From the NCBI GenBank assembly GCA_023418995.1, contig JAEZYP010000070.1, positions 1-64,000 of the forward strand: a stretch of DNA of 64,000 bases, read 5' to 3'. The translations under genes were made by a program, and so were the position numbers. The notes under the pieces were generated by a model. It made no database searches. It saw only the letters and a list, made by a program, of their open reading frames with translations, and was not told the origin of the DNA. Positions 1-9,361 of this stretch are shown piece by piece. Origin of the DNA: Bacillota bacterium. GTDB taxonomy: Bacteria > Bacillota > Clostridia > Oscillospirales > Acutalibacteraceae. The stretch's first letter is position 1, and each line of letters begins with the position of its first letter.

Positions 1-403
1 TGGCGTAAACCTCCACCATGGTTCCGGCGGGCACCAGAAACGCCTCGATCTTCGAGGTATCGTAGGTGAAATTTTCGGGGTCGATATCCTGCTGGCAGCC
101 CACGAGGAAAACCGCGTCTGTCGCCGCGATATTCAGTTCGGAGGAGCGGTGATATTCCACCGCGTTCAGCAGGGTGTTATGACCATTGCAGTAACCCAGC
201 TGAATCGGCAGTCCGCCGAATTCGCGGTTCTTCAGCTCACTGAAAATTGCCAGCGATTCCAGCCTGGCGTCCGACGGCTCATAGACCACGCCGTCGGGCA
301 GCGGGGTTCCCTGCATCGCCTGTATCAATTCGGAGCAGTCGTAGCCTTTGACCACTCTTCCGTATTTGCGAAATTCTTCGTCGCTCACATTCTTTTGCTT
401 CAT
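1..403 (-). CDS. DUF4867 family protein (C-terminus cut by window edge)
   Basis: The minus strand carries an open frame from ATG at 403 to the window edge, giving 134 N-terminal residues that begin MKQKNVSDEEFRKYGRVVKG. The segment with CNGHNTLLNAVEYHRSSELNIA-like residues (about positions 72-92) matches what I recall of DUF4867, a small cupin-like family found in carbohydrate gene clusters, often near kinases and aldolases. The function is unknown. It lies 49 bases downstream of the FGGY kinase in the same direction and is probably the last or next-to-last gene of the region A operon. The family assignment rests on recognition of the NGHNT...EYHR motif only. Confidence 0.7.
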   Translation of the reverse strand, partial: MKQKNVSDEEFRKYGRVVKGYDCSELIQAMQGTPLPDGVVYEPSDARLESLAIFSELKNREFGGLPIQLGYCNGHNTLLNAVEYHRSSELNIAATDAVFLVGCQQDIDPENFTYDTSKIEAFLVPAGTMVEVYA

Positions 404-451
404 CGTTATCACACTTTCATCATTAGTCCTTATCATAAACCCTGATCTCTA

Positions 452-1819
452 TTATAAATAAGCGATTCCTGTTTGTGCCTGCTCAATTGTTTGAAATTCT
501 CCCGCGCAAACCAGAGAATACAAGGCGGCACCATAGGCCGCTTCTTCCTGATACCGCGGTATCTTTATTGGCAGTTCAAACAGATTCTCACATATTTGTT
601 GCAGGAGTTTGTTTTTTCTTATTCCATTTCCTGAGCCAACCAGTACCGCAGGCTGGCTGAAAGTCTTCCCCTTTGTATCCTGATACAGTTCCAAAAGCTC
701 GCCCGCTATCCCCTCGAGGAATCCAATAACCATAGGTCCCGCTTCAAAATTTGAAAGTCCGATATTTAATATGCTACCACGCTCCGCGGGATTTTGCCGC
801 GTTCCGCAAAATTTTGTGGAAACAGTAAGGCGGTTTCCTCTTTGCAACGCTGAAGAACCAGCTTTTTCCATTTTGTCATAAAGCGCGTCCTCCGTGATTT
901 CTCCCGAAAATTCAAACACAGATTGAAAAAAACGCTCCAGCAGATGATATGCCCTGCCGCCGCACAAAGAAGCGCCCACCAGCAGCCTTTTGTTTCCGAC
1001 ACAGGGGCGGAGATCAATTTTTTCACCGGCATGCCGGATATCCTCTGCCGCCATCAATGAAATTTGACTCCCGGTTCCAACGTTGACCAATATGCTGTGC
1101 CTCATATCCTTTACCGCGCCCAAAAAGCTTGCCTGATTATCGCCAAGAGCACAGGCAACCTTGATCCCCTGGGGAGTCTCTCCGACAAGCCGGTAGCCCC
1201 CCTCCACCTGCGGAAAAAAGGACGTGTCCACTCCCGCCTTTGCAAGAGCCGCTAAATCAAAAGCATCGTCACAAATGCGGTAACATCCCAAGCTCGCCGC
1301 GTTTGAGCTGTGTATTACCGGATTCGGGGTATTGGTAAGCAGCATTCCAAGATAATCACCTATAGTACAGACACCCCGCGCCGTATGGGGGACTTCCTCC
1401 CGCATAAAATGAGAATAGCAGGTAACACAGCCATAGCCCGAATGTACCGCATAGCCCGTTCGCGCGCTCAGCTCCTCCGCGTAAGACACGCCCGTGCTTG
1501 AGTTTTGGGCGCCGCTTTCGTCCTGCCACGTATAGAGCGGGCTAACCGCCTCTCCTTTTTGATCCACATATAAAATTCCGTGCATTTGACCGGTAATCCC
1601 GATTACAGCGATTTCCCTCTCCATTCCGCGCAGCTGCTCAATAATCTCCAGCGCAGTCGCCGTTACGACACGAGGACTCTGTATTCGTTCAAAGGGGCGA
1701 CTGTTTTGCATTGTGGCTGTATTCGTTTTTGTGATGGAGTGAAGCATCTTACCGGACTGCGCGTCAATCAGCACCCCGCAAATACTCGTCGTACCCAAAT
1801 CAATACCAATGGCTTTCAT
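452..1819 (-). CDS. FGGY-family carbohydrate kinase, sedoheptulokinase-like
   Basis: This is a 455-residue sugar kinase that phosphorylates a ketose or polyol-derived sugar with ATP in the cytoplasm. The N-terminus has the phosphate-binding motif GIDLGTTS, followed by GITGQMHG (about residues 75-82). Near the C-terminus LVGSGNGIRKNKLL and EEAAYGAAL form the nucleotide end of the fold. The GSGNGIRKN and GQMHG signatures are those of the sedoheptulokinase-like branch of FGGY kinases. I placed the start at 1819 because AAGGAG lies a normal distance upstream; an upstream ATG at 1852 has no such site. In the same operon as a split transketolase, the product could be sedoheptulose 7-phosphate or a related ketose phosphate such as apulose phosphate. 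The substrate is not proven. Confidence 0.85.
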   Translation of the reverse strand: MKAIGIDLGTTSICGVLIDAQSGKMLHSITKTNTATMQNSRPFERIQSPRVVTATALEIIEQLRGMEREIAVIGITGQMHGILYVDQKGEAVSPLYTWQDESGAQNSSTGVSYAEELSARTGYAVHSGYGCVTCYSHFMREEVPHTARGVCTIGDYLGMLLTNTPNPVIHSSNAASLGCYRICDDAFDLAALAKAGVDTSFFPQVEGGYRLVGETPQGIKVACALGDNQASFLGAVKDMRHSILVNVGTGSQISLMAAEDIRHAGEKIDLRPCVGNKRLLVGASLCGGRAYHLLERFFQSVFEFSGEITEDALYDKMEKAGSSALQRGNRLTVSTKFCGTRQNPAERGSILNIGLSNFEAGPMVIGFLEGIAGELLELYQDTKGKTFSQPAVLVGSGNGIRKNKLLQQICENLFELPIKIPRYQEEAAYGAALYSLVCAGEFQTIEQAQTGIAYL

Positions 1820-1968
1820 AAAACAGTCTCCTTGCTCTCCGGCATTTATCAATATTTAATAATTATCTAAAGATACCTTCCAATATTCATGGAGTTAATT
1901 TGAAAGAAATAAGGATTAATATTTATCGCAAAATGGCGTTATAAGCATAGATATTTGGCTATTAGAAG

Positions 1969-1998
1969 TCCCTTGCCCAGCTAACAACAGACAAGGGA
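1969..1998. other. Inverted repeat between dehydrogenase and kinase genes
   Basis: Arms TCCCTTG and CAAGGGA form a 7-bp stem with a 16-base loop in the 229-bp gap. On the plus strand it is followed by a T-rich stretch, but neither flanking gene is read in that direction, so it is not a convincing terminator. It may be an mRNA processing or stability element. Confidence 0.3.
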
Positions 1999-2048
1999 TT
2001 TCATTTCTTAATTTATAACCGCATTATATCATCCACTGCTATTATTCG

Positions 2049-3098
2049 CTACTTTTCATAATTAGGATGAAGAATTACCTTAAGCGTGCCCGGACCGCCC
2101 TTTGCTGCAATCTGAATGCCTTTATCGTATTCCGATAAATCCATCTCATGCGTGACCAGCTCCTTAACCCTGACCTTGCCCGACTCTAAATATTCCAGCG
2201 CCCTGTCGTAGCAATGCGTCTGCGCCCAGCTTGTTAACAGGGTGATCTCATGAAGATACCAGTAATCGGGATTAATGCTCCATCTCGCATCTTCATGCGG
2301 CATTGCAAACATCATGAATTTTCCGCCCATTTTACTGAATTGAATGGAGCTTTCCATAACCTCCACATTGGCGGTTGTATCGATTAGTACGTCGAAGCCC
2401 TTTGGCGCGATTTTACGCAGTTTTTTCTCGTGAACCTCGGGATTGCTGCGATCCATCAAGATCGTTTCGCTGCAGCCGAGTTTATTCAGCAATTCGAGCT
2501 TATCCTTACTCGGTCCGCAGACTACAACCCTGCCCGCGCCGGAATGCAGAAGAAGCTGTATTAAAATGATGCCGGTCGGTCCCGTACCGTACACCAGAAC
2601 GTCATCGCCATAGCGAAGCTGGAGCCGGTCCATTGTATGCACCGCGCAGGCGGTTGGCTCCGCAAAGCACGCCTCGTTGAACGACAGGCTGTCGCTGATA
2701 GGAAAAACCTTATCCGCGTTTACCACGACATATTCCGCGAATCCTCCAGGGCCGTTACAACCCAGGGAATAGAAATTCTCGCAGTAAAGCGGCTGGTTAC
2801 GGCGGCAATAGTAGCAGTCGCCGCAAAGCACCGTATTGTCCGCCGTAACACGGTCACCCACTTTGAATTTGGTAACCTTCGCGCCCACCTTATCAATATA
2901 ACCGGCAAATTCATGACCGTTTGTAAGAGGGAAGCGTGAAAGAAAGCTGCCCCTCGCCAAAGCCACATCGGCGCCTTTGCAAATTCCACAGGACATAACC
3001 CTAATAATAACCTGATGATCCTTACATTCGGGAACAGGAATTTGTTGAATCGAACAGTCACCCGGCTTATCATAAACATTTGCTCTCATGGTCGCCAT
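2049..3098 (-). CDS. Zinc-dependent medium-chain alcohol/polyol dehydrogenase
   Basis: This 349-residue MDR-superfamily enzyme probably oxidises a polyol or sugar alcohol to a ketose, or the reverse, with NAD(P). Catalytic zinc ligands are visible as C40 in the GIC motif and H62-E63 in GHE. The structural zinc lobe has Cys at 92, 95, 98 and 106. The Rossmann motif is VYGTGPTGI near residue 170. The start at 3098 is supported by AAAGGAGG seven bases upstream. It lies between the transketolase C-subunit and the FGGY kinase in region A, which suggests it acts on the same carbon source. The family includes sorbitol, xylitol and L-threonine dehydrogenases, so the exact substrate cannot be read from sequence alone. 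Confidence 0.85.
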   Translation of the reverse strand: MATMRANVYDKPGDCSIQQIPVPECKDHQVIIRVMSCGICKGADVALARGSFLSRFPLTNGHEFAGYIDKVGAKVTKFKVGDRVTADNTVLCGDCYYCRRNQPLYCENFYSLGCNGPGGFAEYVVVNADKVFPISDSLSFNEACFAEPTACAVHTMDRLQLRYGDDVLVYGTGPTGIILIQLLLHSGAGRVVVCGPSKDKLELLNKLGCSETILMDRSNPEVHEKKLRKIAPKGFDVLIDTTANVEVMESSIQFSKMGGKFMMFAMPHEDARWSINPDYWYLHEITLLTSWAQTHCYDRALEYLESGKVRVKELVTHEMDLSEYDKGIQIAAKGGPGTLKVILHPNYEK

Positions 3099-3208
3099 AA
3101 CAAACCTCCTTTGCAGTTTTATAAAAGATATCTCTAATACTGCTATCCCAGAAAATATATGTATTGCAGTCTCCCGTTTTCAGCAATAGCAGCATTCCTG
3201 TGCATAAA

Positions 3209-4159
3209 TTAATTATTCTGTTTCTTTGAGATGGCCAGCTTTACTTTCGCGATCAGGTCATCCGCTGTAAGACCGTACCTTGTCATCAAATCCTCCACGG
3301 TTCCGGAATGCCCGAAAACATCGTTCACGCCGAGCTTGATTACAGGAACCAGGCATTCTTCGCACACAACCTCGGAAACAGCCGACCCAAGGCCTCCAAT
3401 GATATTGTGCTCTTCGGCGGTAACAATCGCTCCGGTTTCTTTTGCTGCCTGAATGATAATATCTCTGTCAATCGGCTTTATGGTGTGCATATCAATAATT
3501 CTGGCGCGAATGCCCTGTTCTGCAAGCTTTTTTTCCGCTTCCAGCGCAACCTGCACCATCAGCCCGGTAGCGATAATCGTTACATCGGAGCCATCCTTCA
3601 GCATTGAGCCCTTTCCGATTTCAAACTGATAGCCAGGAATGGAATCGGTCACGCAGTCAACCGCTGATCTTCCCAGACGAAGATAGCAGGGACCGTCGTA
3701 TTGTGCAATTGCCCTGACCGCCGCTCTGGTTTCGTTGTCGTCGCACGGGCAGAGCACTGTCATCCCCGGAATTGTTCGCATCAGGCTTAGATCTTCAATG
3801 CATTGGTGGGTTGCGCCGTCTTCACCGACCGACAGACCCGCATGAGTGCCGACAAGCTTAACATTTAAATGCGGATACGCAACGGAATTTCGAATTTGGT
3901 CAAACCCTCTGCCTGCGGTAAACATCGCAAAGGAATTACAGAACACCGTTTTGCCGGTGGCTGCCGCGCCCGCAGACATGCCAATCATGTTTGCTTCGGC
4001 TATTCCGGCGTTAAAGAAACGCTTGGGATATTTTTCAGCAAAATAACAGGTCATTGTGCAGATGGTTAAATCCGCGTCAAACACAAAAATATTCTCATCT
4101 GAACCGATTTCACAAAGCTCTTTTCCATAAGATACTCTGGTTGAAATTTTTTCTGCCAT
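3209..4159 (-). CDS. Transketolase, C-terminal subunit
   Basis: This 316-residue protein is the C-terminal half of a split, thiamine-diphosphate-dependent transketolase (pyrimidine-binding plus C-terminal domains). It has the expected pyrimidine-domain segments, including RFFNAGIAEANMIG (the glutamate that activates TPP) and GEDGATHQCIEDLSLMRTIPGM. ATG at 4159 lies two bases after the stop of the N-subunit, with GAGG upstream, so the two are translationally coupled. An in-frame start further upstream would overlap the neighbouring gene heavily and was rejected. Together the two subunits would move a two-carbon ketol unit between sugar phosphates. In some sugar clusters such split enzymes are specialised, for example for apulose 4-phosphate, so this need not be the housekeeping enzyme. 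Confidence 0.93.
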   Translation of the reverse strand: MAEKISTRVSYGKELCEIGSDENIFVFDADLTICTMTCYFAEKYPKRFFNAGIAEANMIGMSAGAAATGKTVFCNSFAMFTAGRGFDQIRNSVAYPHLNVKLVGTHAGLSVGEDGATHQCIEDLSLMRTIPGMTVLCPCDDNETRAAVRAIAQYDGPCYLRLGRSAVDCVTDSIPGYQFEIGKGSMLKDGSDVTIIATGLMVQVALEAEKKLAEQGIRARIIDMHTIKPIDRDIIIQAAKETGAIVTAEEHNIIGGLGSAVSEVVCEECLVPVIKLGVNDVFGHSGTVEDLMTRYGLTADDLIAKVKLAISKKQNN

Positions 4160-4161
4160 AA

Positions 4162-5004
4162 TCAACCCTCCAATTTCGCGATGGCCGCATCTAATTCGCC
4201 GAACGCAGTAACATATTCTTCCTTGCTCGGGGTGCTTCCGTGCCATTTAACATTATTCTCCATAAAGGAAACGCCCTTGCCCTTGACCGTTTTTGCTACA
4301 ATTACGGTTGGCACATTCTTTTCCTGCGCCGCGCGGTCGATTGCATCTGCAATCTGTGCGTAATCATGGCCGTCAATGGTAATCGTATTCCACTTAAACG
4401 ACCTGAACTTATCTTCGATCGGATAGGGAGACATTACCTCTTCGATGGTGCCGTCGATCTGAAGGTTGTTGTTATCTACAAATACCGTTAGATTGTCCAG
4501 CTGGTAATTTGCTGCCGCCATTGCGGCCTCCCAAATTTGCCCTTCCTGAATTTCGCCGTCGCCCAATACACAAAACACCCGATTGGTTTTTTCACTTACC
4601 TTAGCGGAAAGCGCCATTCCAACTGCCGCGGAAAGCCCCTGCCCCAGTGAGCCTGCCGACATATCTACGCCCGGTACGTGGTTCATTTCCACATGGCCGG
4701 ATAAGTAGCTGTCGATATTCCGGAACGTCTTTAAATCCTCTGCCGGAAAAAATCCGCGCAGCGCAAGCGTTGCGTACATAGCCGGGGTGCAATGCCCTTT
4801 CGATAATACAAATCGGTCCCTGCTGTCCATTCTCGGATTTTTGGGATCAATATTCATTTTTTCAAAATATAGTACCGTTAAAATATCTGTCACGGAAAAC
4901 GATCCGCCGATATGTCCCGAGCTTGCCGCATGAATAGCTTCGAGAGCTTTTCTGCGAATTTTGGTTGCCTGCAACGCCATTTGCTTGACTCTGCTTACTT
5001 CCAT
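4162..5004 (-). CDS. Transketolase, N-terminal subunit
   Basis: This 280-residue protein carries the TPP pyrophosphate-binding domain of a split transketolase. H31 in the SGHIGGS segment, H71, and the GDGEIQEGQIWEAA motif beginning at residue 148 and ending in NNN at 178-180 are the cofactor and magnesium-binding signature. It pairs with the C-terminal subunit directly downstream. A second split transketolase pair is encoded at 33249-35028, and the two sets differ in sequence (for example VDNNN here against TDYNK there). This argues for dedicated roles in separate pathways rather than a recent duplication. Confidence 0.94.
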   Translation of the reverse strand: MEVSRVKQMALQATKIRRKALEAIHAASSGHIGGSFSVTDILTVLYFEKMNIDPKNPRMDSRDRFVLSKGHCTPAMYATLALRGFFPAEDLKTFRNIDSYLSGHVEMNHVPGVDMSAGSLGQGLSAAVGMALSAKVSEKTNRVFCVLGDGEIQEGQIWEAAMAAANYQLDNLTVFVDNNNLQIDGTIEEVMSPYPIEDKFRSFKWNTITIDGHDYAQIADAIDRAAQEKNVPTVIVAKTVKGKGVSFMENNVKWHGSTPSKEEYVTAFGELDAAIAKLEG

Positions 5005-5060
5005 CGATTCATTCCTCCGTAAATTTACTCTACAATCCCCGCATCCAAGAATATTACGAA

Positions 5061-5828
5061 TCAGCCAATCGTAAAGCCGCCGTCAATTACAAGGTTTTCA
5101 CCGTTAATCAAACTTGCGGCATCGCTTGCCAGGAACACGGCACAAGCCGCTACCTCCTGCGGATATCCGAATCGCCCCGCGGGTATCCTTTTTTTAAACT
5201 CGTCTCCGGAAGCATTGTTCCAGGTTTTTTCGCCCATCGGCGTTAAAATGATGGTGGGAGAGATTGCGTTTACATTAATCTTGTATTTTGCCCATTCCAG
5301 AGCAAACTGCTTGGTAGCGTAAATAATTGCCGCCTTGGCCGCGCCGTAGGCAAGGTGGCGATCCAGCGCGACAACACCTGCCTGAGACCCGATATTGATG
5401 ATTTTTCCGCCGCCGTTTGCAATCATAGTCCGACCTACCGTCTGCGCCATTCTGACAGAGCCTTTTAAATTGATGTTCATCGTCGTGTCCCACATCTCTT
5501 CGCTCAGGGTTTCCGCTTTATCTACCATTCCAACTCCGGCACAATTGACTAAAATATCGATTTTTCCGAACTCTTTGCACGCGGCATCCGTTACGCCCTG
5601 CAAATCCTCCGCGCGGGTAATATCTCCCTGATAGAAGACATACCTGCGACCCAGAGCTTTTACATACGCTTCGAGCTCATCAGACTTTGCTAAGTCAAAC
5701 GCAATAATGTCTGCGCCCTTTCGGGCGTACATCTTTACTATTTCAAATCCGATACCGCTTGCGGCGCCGGTAATAATCGCACATTTATCTTTTAAAGTAA
5801 AATTTTCATCAAATTCCTTAAAGCTCAT
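5061..5828 (-). CDS. Short-chain dehydrogenase/reductase (SDR)
   Basis: This 255-residue classical SDR interconverts a hydroxyl and a keto group using NAD(P)H. The cofactor motif TGAASGIG is at about residues 20-27, NCAG at 95-98, and the catalytic triad is S148, Y161 and K165. The C-terminal INGENLVIDGGFTIG segment is typical of sugar and gluconate dehydrogenases. The acidic D45 after the second beta strand (IIAFDL) suggests NAD rather than NADP. It sits between a zinc dehydrogenase and the transketolase N-subunit in region A, giving that operon three separate oxidoreductases. The likely substrate is a polyol or ketose intermediate, but this is inference. Confidence 0.88.
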   Translation of the reverse strand: MSFKEFDENFTLKDKCAIITGAASGIGFEIVKMYARKGADIIAFDLAKSDELEAYVKALGRRYVFYQGDITRAEDLQGVTDAACKEFGKIDILVNCAGVGMVDKAETLSEEMWDTTMNINLKGSVRMAQTVGRTMIANGGGKIINIGSQAGVVALDRHLAYGAAKAAIIYATKQFALEWAKYKINVNAISPTIILTPMGEKTWNNASGDEFKKRIPAGRFGYPQEVAACAVFLASDAASLINGENLVIDGGFTIG

Positions 5829-5861
5829 ATCTGCATCTCCAAATCCGGTTTTGCACCTGTA

Positions 5862-6902
5862 TCAGGAAATTTTTATCACTGCTTTTACAACATCGTTTTT
5901 ATTGTGGATTGCGCAGTTAAACGCCTCCTGAATATCATCGAAATCAAACTCATGTGTAATGATTCCGGAAACATCAATTTTCCCCTGTGAAATTGCCGCA
6001 ATCGCCTGCGGATAAATGTTCCTGTAGCGGAAGACCGATTCAATTTTAATTTCTTTTGCCATGATTTTCGCAAAATTAAACTCAATTTTCTCCTGAGGCG
6101 AAATACCAACCAAAACAATGGTTCCGCCCTGCTTAACAATATAAGGGGTCTGTGCGATGGTGAACGCCGAGCCCGCGGCCTCGAACACCTTGTCGATGCC
6201 TTTGCCGTTGGTCAGCTTGTCAATTTCAACTACCGCGTCCACGGTTCTTGCATCAATTACACGGGTAGCGCCGAGCTTCATAGCAAATTCCAGTCTCTTC
6301 GGTGCCACATCCACCACTGTAATGTCGGTTGCCCCGTACGCTTTGCAGGCCAGCAGCGTAACCAACCCGATGCATCCTGCGCCCAAAATAACAACGGAAT
6401 CACCAAGCTTTATCTGCCCCTGGTTAGCCGCGTGCATTCCAACAGAAAGCGGCTCAACCAGTGCGCCCTCTTTTGTTGAAATATTGTCCGGGAGCTTAAA
6501 CGCCATATTTTCAGGGAAGGCGATATAGTTTTCATAGCAGCCCTGCACCGGAGGAGTAGCTAAAAACTGTACGTCCGGGCAAAGATTATACCGACCGCTC
6601 TTGCAAAATTCGCATTGACCGCAGGTAATTCCAGGCTCCAGCGCAACACGGTCTCCTACCTTTAAGTGTTCTACCCCTTCGCCCAATTCAACAACGGTAC
6701 CGGCACATTCATGGCCCAGTATGAAATCGCCGTCCACGACATAGTCTCCGCATCTTCCGTCATGGAAATAGTGCACATCGGAGCCGCAGATTCCCACATA
6801 CTCCACTTTAATCAGTACTTCCTTGGCTTTCGGCGAAGGCATCGCAATCTCTTTAATTTCCATTTTATCTATGCTTGTCATAAATGCTGCTCTGTTTTTC
6901 AT
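5862..6902 (-). CDS. Zinc-dependent sorbitol/xylitol dehydrogenase-like protein
   Basis: This 346-residue MDR enzyme is closest in character to sorbitol and xylitol dehydrogenases, which oxidise a polyol to its 2-ketose with NAD. C39 in GICGSDVHYFHDGRCG and H64-E65 in LGHECAG are the catalytic zinc site. The structural zinc Cys are at 94, 97, 100 and 108, and ILGAGCIGL is the Rossmann motif. The G-S-D-V-H-Y segment is typical of polyol dehydrogenases. The start at 6902 has AGGTGA six bases upstream; an in-frame start at 6920 lacks a comparable site. It is the first catabolic gene after the importer, so it probably performs the first oxidation of the imported substrate. Confidence 0.88.
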   Translation of the reverse strand: MKNRAAFMTSIDKMEIKEIAMPSPKAKEVLIKVEYVGICGSDVHYFHDGRCGDYVVDGDFILGHECAGTVVELGEGVEHLKVGDRVALEPGITCGQCEFCKSGRYNLCPDVQFLATPPVQGCYENYIAFPENMAFKLPDNISTKEGALVEPLSVGMHAANQGQIKLGDSVVILGAGCIGLVTLLACKAYGATDITVVDVAPKRLEFAMKLGATRVIDARTVDAVVEIDKLTNGKGIDKVFEAAGSAFTIAQTPYIVKQGGTIVLVGISPQEKIEFNFAKIMAKEIKIESVFRYRNIYPQAIAAISQGKIDVSGIITHEFDFDDIQEAFNCAIHNKNDVVKAVIKIS

Positions 6903-6986
6903 ACGATTCACCTGGCACAATCGCTTTATGCCATTTCTCCTTTACTTTTCAAGTCTCAACGATTTTTCCTTCGGCCTTTTTTTGCA

Positions 6987-7018
6987 GTATAACTGACAAG
7001 CACGCCTGCCAGTTATAC
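6987..7018 (-). other. Stem-loop after binding-protein gene
   Basis: Arms GTATAACTG and CAGTTATAC form a 9-bp stem with a 14-base loop in the 135-bp gap between the binding protein and the first dehydrogenase. There is no T-run after it on the minus strand. It is likely an mRNA-stabilising or processing hairpin that allows the binding protein to be made in excess of the enzymes. Confidence 0.5.
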
Positions 7019-7037
7019 CGTTATCAATCGTTAATGC

Positions 7038-8078
7038 TTACTTTATCAGTCCTCTTGATTTATACATCTCGACATATTCGGCTGCATTTGCCTTGTTGAT
7101 AAGCGGGTTGCCGACGTCAACAGTAATTTCAGACTTTTCACCTGTCAGAAGCTGGTGGATTGCCTTCATGTTCAATTGAGCAAGCTCGATTGCGGATTGG
7201 AGGCAGGTTGAGGTCATTTTGCCCTCTTTAATCAGCAGGCAGGCTTCCGCCGTACCGTCAACACCGTAGGATAATACATCTTTGAACTCCGGCTTCGTTG
7301 CAACTACTTCAAGAGCTCCTGCGCACATATTGTCGTTCATGGAGATGATAGCTTCTACCTTGCCGTGGGCAATAACCCAGTCTTCCATGAGCTTCATCGC
7401 TTCGTCTTTATTCCAGTTTGCGATGTTTTCCGCTACAATTTTGACGTCTTTTCTCTTATCAAAAAATTCGGTCTGCCATGCTTTTCTTCTCTCACCGCTG
7501 TGGAAGTTACCGGCAGGCCCGTTCAGTACGACAACCTTCGCGTTCTGCGGAATCTGCTTTACTGCCTCGCGGGCATTGACCGCTGCCTGCTCATACGGGC
7601 TTGCGTCAACAGAAGAGGCGCCCTTGATGTTATCCACGCGGGGGTTGGTGGTTATGCACTTAATCCCGGCAGCTACAACCTTTTCAATGTACGGTCTTTG
7701 TGCTTCGCCGTTATTGGCCTGAATGATGATCGCATCAAATTTGTTCGCGATAGCATTCTCGATCATGGTGTTTTCTTTTTCATCGTTCGCTTCACCGTCG
7801 AACACTTCCAAAGTAACATCAGGATAATTCTTGGCTTCCGCCTTCATCTCGTTGCACAGCCAAGCCGCAAAGGAGTCGGACTGCGCTCTGGCTATGTAAG
7901 CAACTCTATAGGATTTTCCGGGAGTATTGGCCGCGCCGGAAGCAACCTCGGAAGCTACTGATGCCGCTGTCGATTCGGGAGCTGGCGTGCTGCTTGCGGT
8001 ATTGGCATTTCCGCAGCCGGCAAACATTGTTGAAATTAACGCGAGACAAGTCAATGCACTAAACAACCTTTTTTTCAT
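7038..8078 (-). CDS. Sugar ABC transporter substrate-binding lipoprotein (RbsB-type)
   Basis: This 346-residue extracellular lipoprotein binds the substrate and delivers it to the permease encoded upstream. The signal peptide ends in the lipobox MFAGC, with the lipidated Cys at residue 22. An Ala/Ser/Thr-rich linker (about residues 23-50) precedes a two-lobed periplasmic-binding domain (peripla_BP_4 type) with typical features such as ANKFDAIIIQANN and SYGVDGTAEA. It belongs with the permease and ATPase at 8228-10846 and is read in the same direction. The substrate is probably a pentose, ketose or polyol, given the dehydrogenases that follow, but specificity cannot be read from sequence. Confidence 0.92.
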   Translation of the reverse strand: MKKRLFSALTCLALISTMFAGCGNANTASSTPAPESTAASVASEVASGAANTPGKSYRVAYIARAQSDSFAAWLCNEMKAEAKNYPDVTLEVFDGEANDEKENTMIENAIANKFDAIIIQANNGEAQRPYIEKVVAAGIKCITTNPRVDNIKGASSVDASPYEQAAVNAREAVKQIPQNAKVVVLNGPAGNFHSGERRKAWQTEFFDKRKDVKIVAENIANWNKDEAMKLMEDWVIAHGKVEAIISMNDNMCAGALEVVATKPEFKDVLSYGVDGTAEACLLIKEGKMTSTCLQSAIELAQLNMKAIHQLLTGEKSEITVDVGNPLINKANAAEYVEMYKSRGLIK

Positions 8079-8227
8079 GATTTTTCCCTACCTTTTCTTT
8101 TTTATGTTTTTAGAATAATGCCTGTAACTACGCGCTTTATGCTGCTATTTCCTGGTTCCCTCCCTTCCATTTTCCAACAACATAATTTTGTTTCACACAA
8201 AGCACAAATATAAAAATAGGAATTGGC

Positions 8228-9235
8228 TTATTTGGTTTCGGAGGCTTCATCCTTGGGCTTATCCTCTACCAGAATTACTTTTCTTGTTTTCTTACTTTTT
8301 GACCGGATGTCATAAATAACCGCCAGCGCAATGATGATGCCCTTTGTAATTTGCTGTACATAAGAGTCTACGCCGGTCAGGTTCATAATGTTGTTCAGGC
8401 AGCCAATGATAAAAGCTCCGGCCAATGTGCCCATCGCGGTTCCGACGCCGCCTGTAAAGCTGGTTCCGCCAACGATGGCAGCGGTTAAACCTTCCATTTC
8501 ATATCCGATCGCTCCGTTTGGAAGACCGGCGTTTACGCGGGACATAAACAGGACGCCGGCGATTCCAACCAAGACACCGTTGATGATAAACGCCTTATAC
8601 TTCATAAGAGAAACATTGATTCCGGAAGCGATTGTGGCTTCCTCATTGCCACCGATTGCATAAAGGGAACGACCAAAAATGGTATTTCGCAGAATATACC
8701 AGATAAGGATTGTTATGACCACCAAAAAGATAATCGGCATCGGAATCGGACCCACGGAACCTTGCCCAAACACGGTGTACCCCTTTAGCTGAAGGATATT
8801 CTGTCCTTTTGTATAGAGCAGCGCAACGCCTCTTGCAATTGTCTGCATCGCCAGAGTAGCGATGAAAGGCGGCGTTTTAAAATTCGTAATCATAATCGCG
8901 TTTATAAAGTTGCACAGCACAGAGACCAGAATCGCAACTAGAAACGCGCCGAACAGAGATCCTGTATTCTGATAAAAAGAAACCGACAAAACGCCGGAAA
9001 GTGCCAGCACGGAACCGGCGGACAAATCGATCATACCGCTGATGATCAGCAGCATTTCGCCATAAGCGATAATTGTACCTACCGCGAGCTGCCGGGCAAC
9101 GTTGGTCAGGTTGTTTGAAGACAAAAAGCTTGGACTGAGAAAGCTGCAGAAGATAACCATAATCACAAGAATGAAGTAAATTGAGTAGTTGCCCATAGAA
9201 CGACCGAGTTTGCGGTCACGTAAATTAAAATTCAT
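8228..9235 (-). CDS. Sugar ABC transporter permease (RbsC-type)
   Basis: This 335-residue inner-membrane permease of the branched-chain amino acid/ribose family has many hydrophobic segments. The EAA-like loop region is INVSLMKYKAFIINGVLVGIAGVL, and GAIGYEMEGLTAAIVGGTSFTGGVGT is a strongly conserved RbsC signature. The start at 9235 is chosen because GGAGG lies seven bases upstream; the ATG at 9250 is itself part of that leader. It works with the ATPase at 9362-10846 and the binding protein at 7038-8078. The C-terminus ends in a charged cytoplasmic tail. Confidence 0.93.
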   Translation of the reverse strand: MNFNLRDRKLGRSMGNYSIYFILVIMVIFCSFLSPSFLSSNNLTNVARQLAVGTIIAYGEMLLIISGMIDLSAGSVLALSGVLSVSFYQNTGSLFGAFLVAILVSVLCNFINAIMITNFKTPPFIATLAMQTIARGVALLYTKGQNILQLKGYTVFGQGSVGPIPMPIIFLVVITILIWYILRNTIFGRSLYAIGGNEEATIASGINVSLMKYKAFIINGVLVGIAGVLFMSRVNAGLPNGAIGYEMEGLTAAIVGGTSFTGGVGTAMGTLAGAFIIGCLNNIMNLTGVDSYVQQITKGIIIALAVIYDIRSKSKKTRKVILVEDKPKDEASETK

Positions 9236-9361
9236 CAAAATTCCTCCCATATTTTTTGGCTTACACAGTTACCACAGGTTTCACAAGGAAATTCGCCCTT
9301 CGGGAGCAAGGCCACAGACGGGAGTCAACCGCAGGACGCCTGCCCCTTAGGAATGTCAGTG

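Noticed and set aside
149..445. Plus-strand open frame opposite the DUF4867 gene
   Set aside because: It is the antisense of a recognisable protein with a good motif, and shows no family features of its own.
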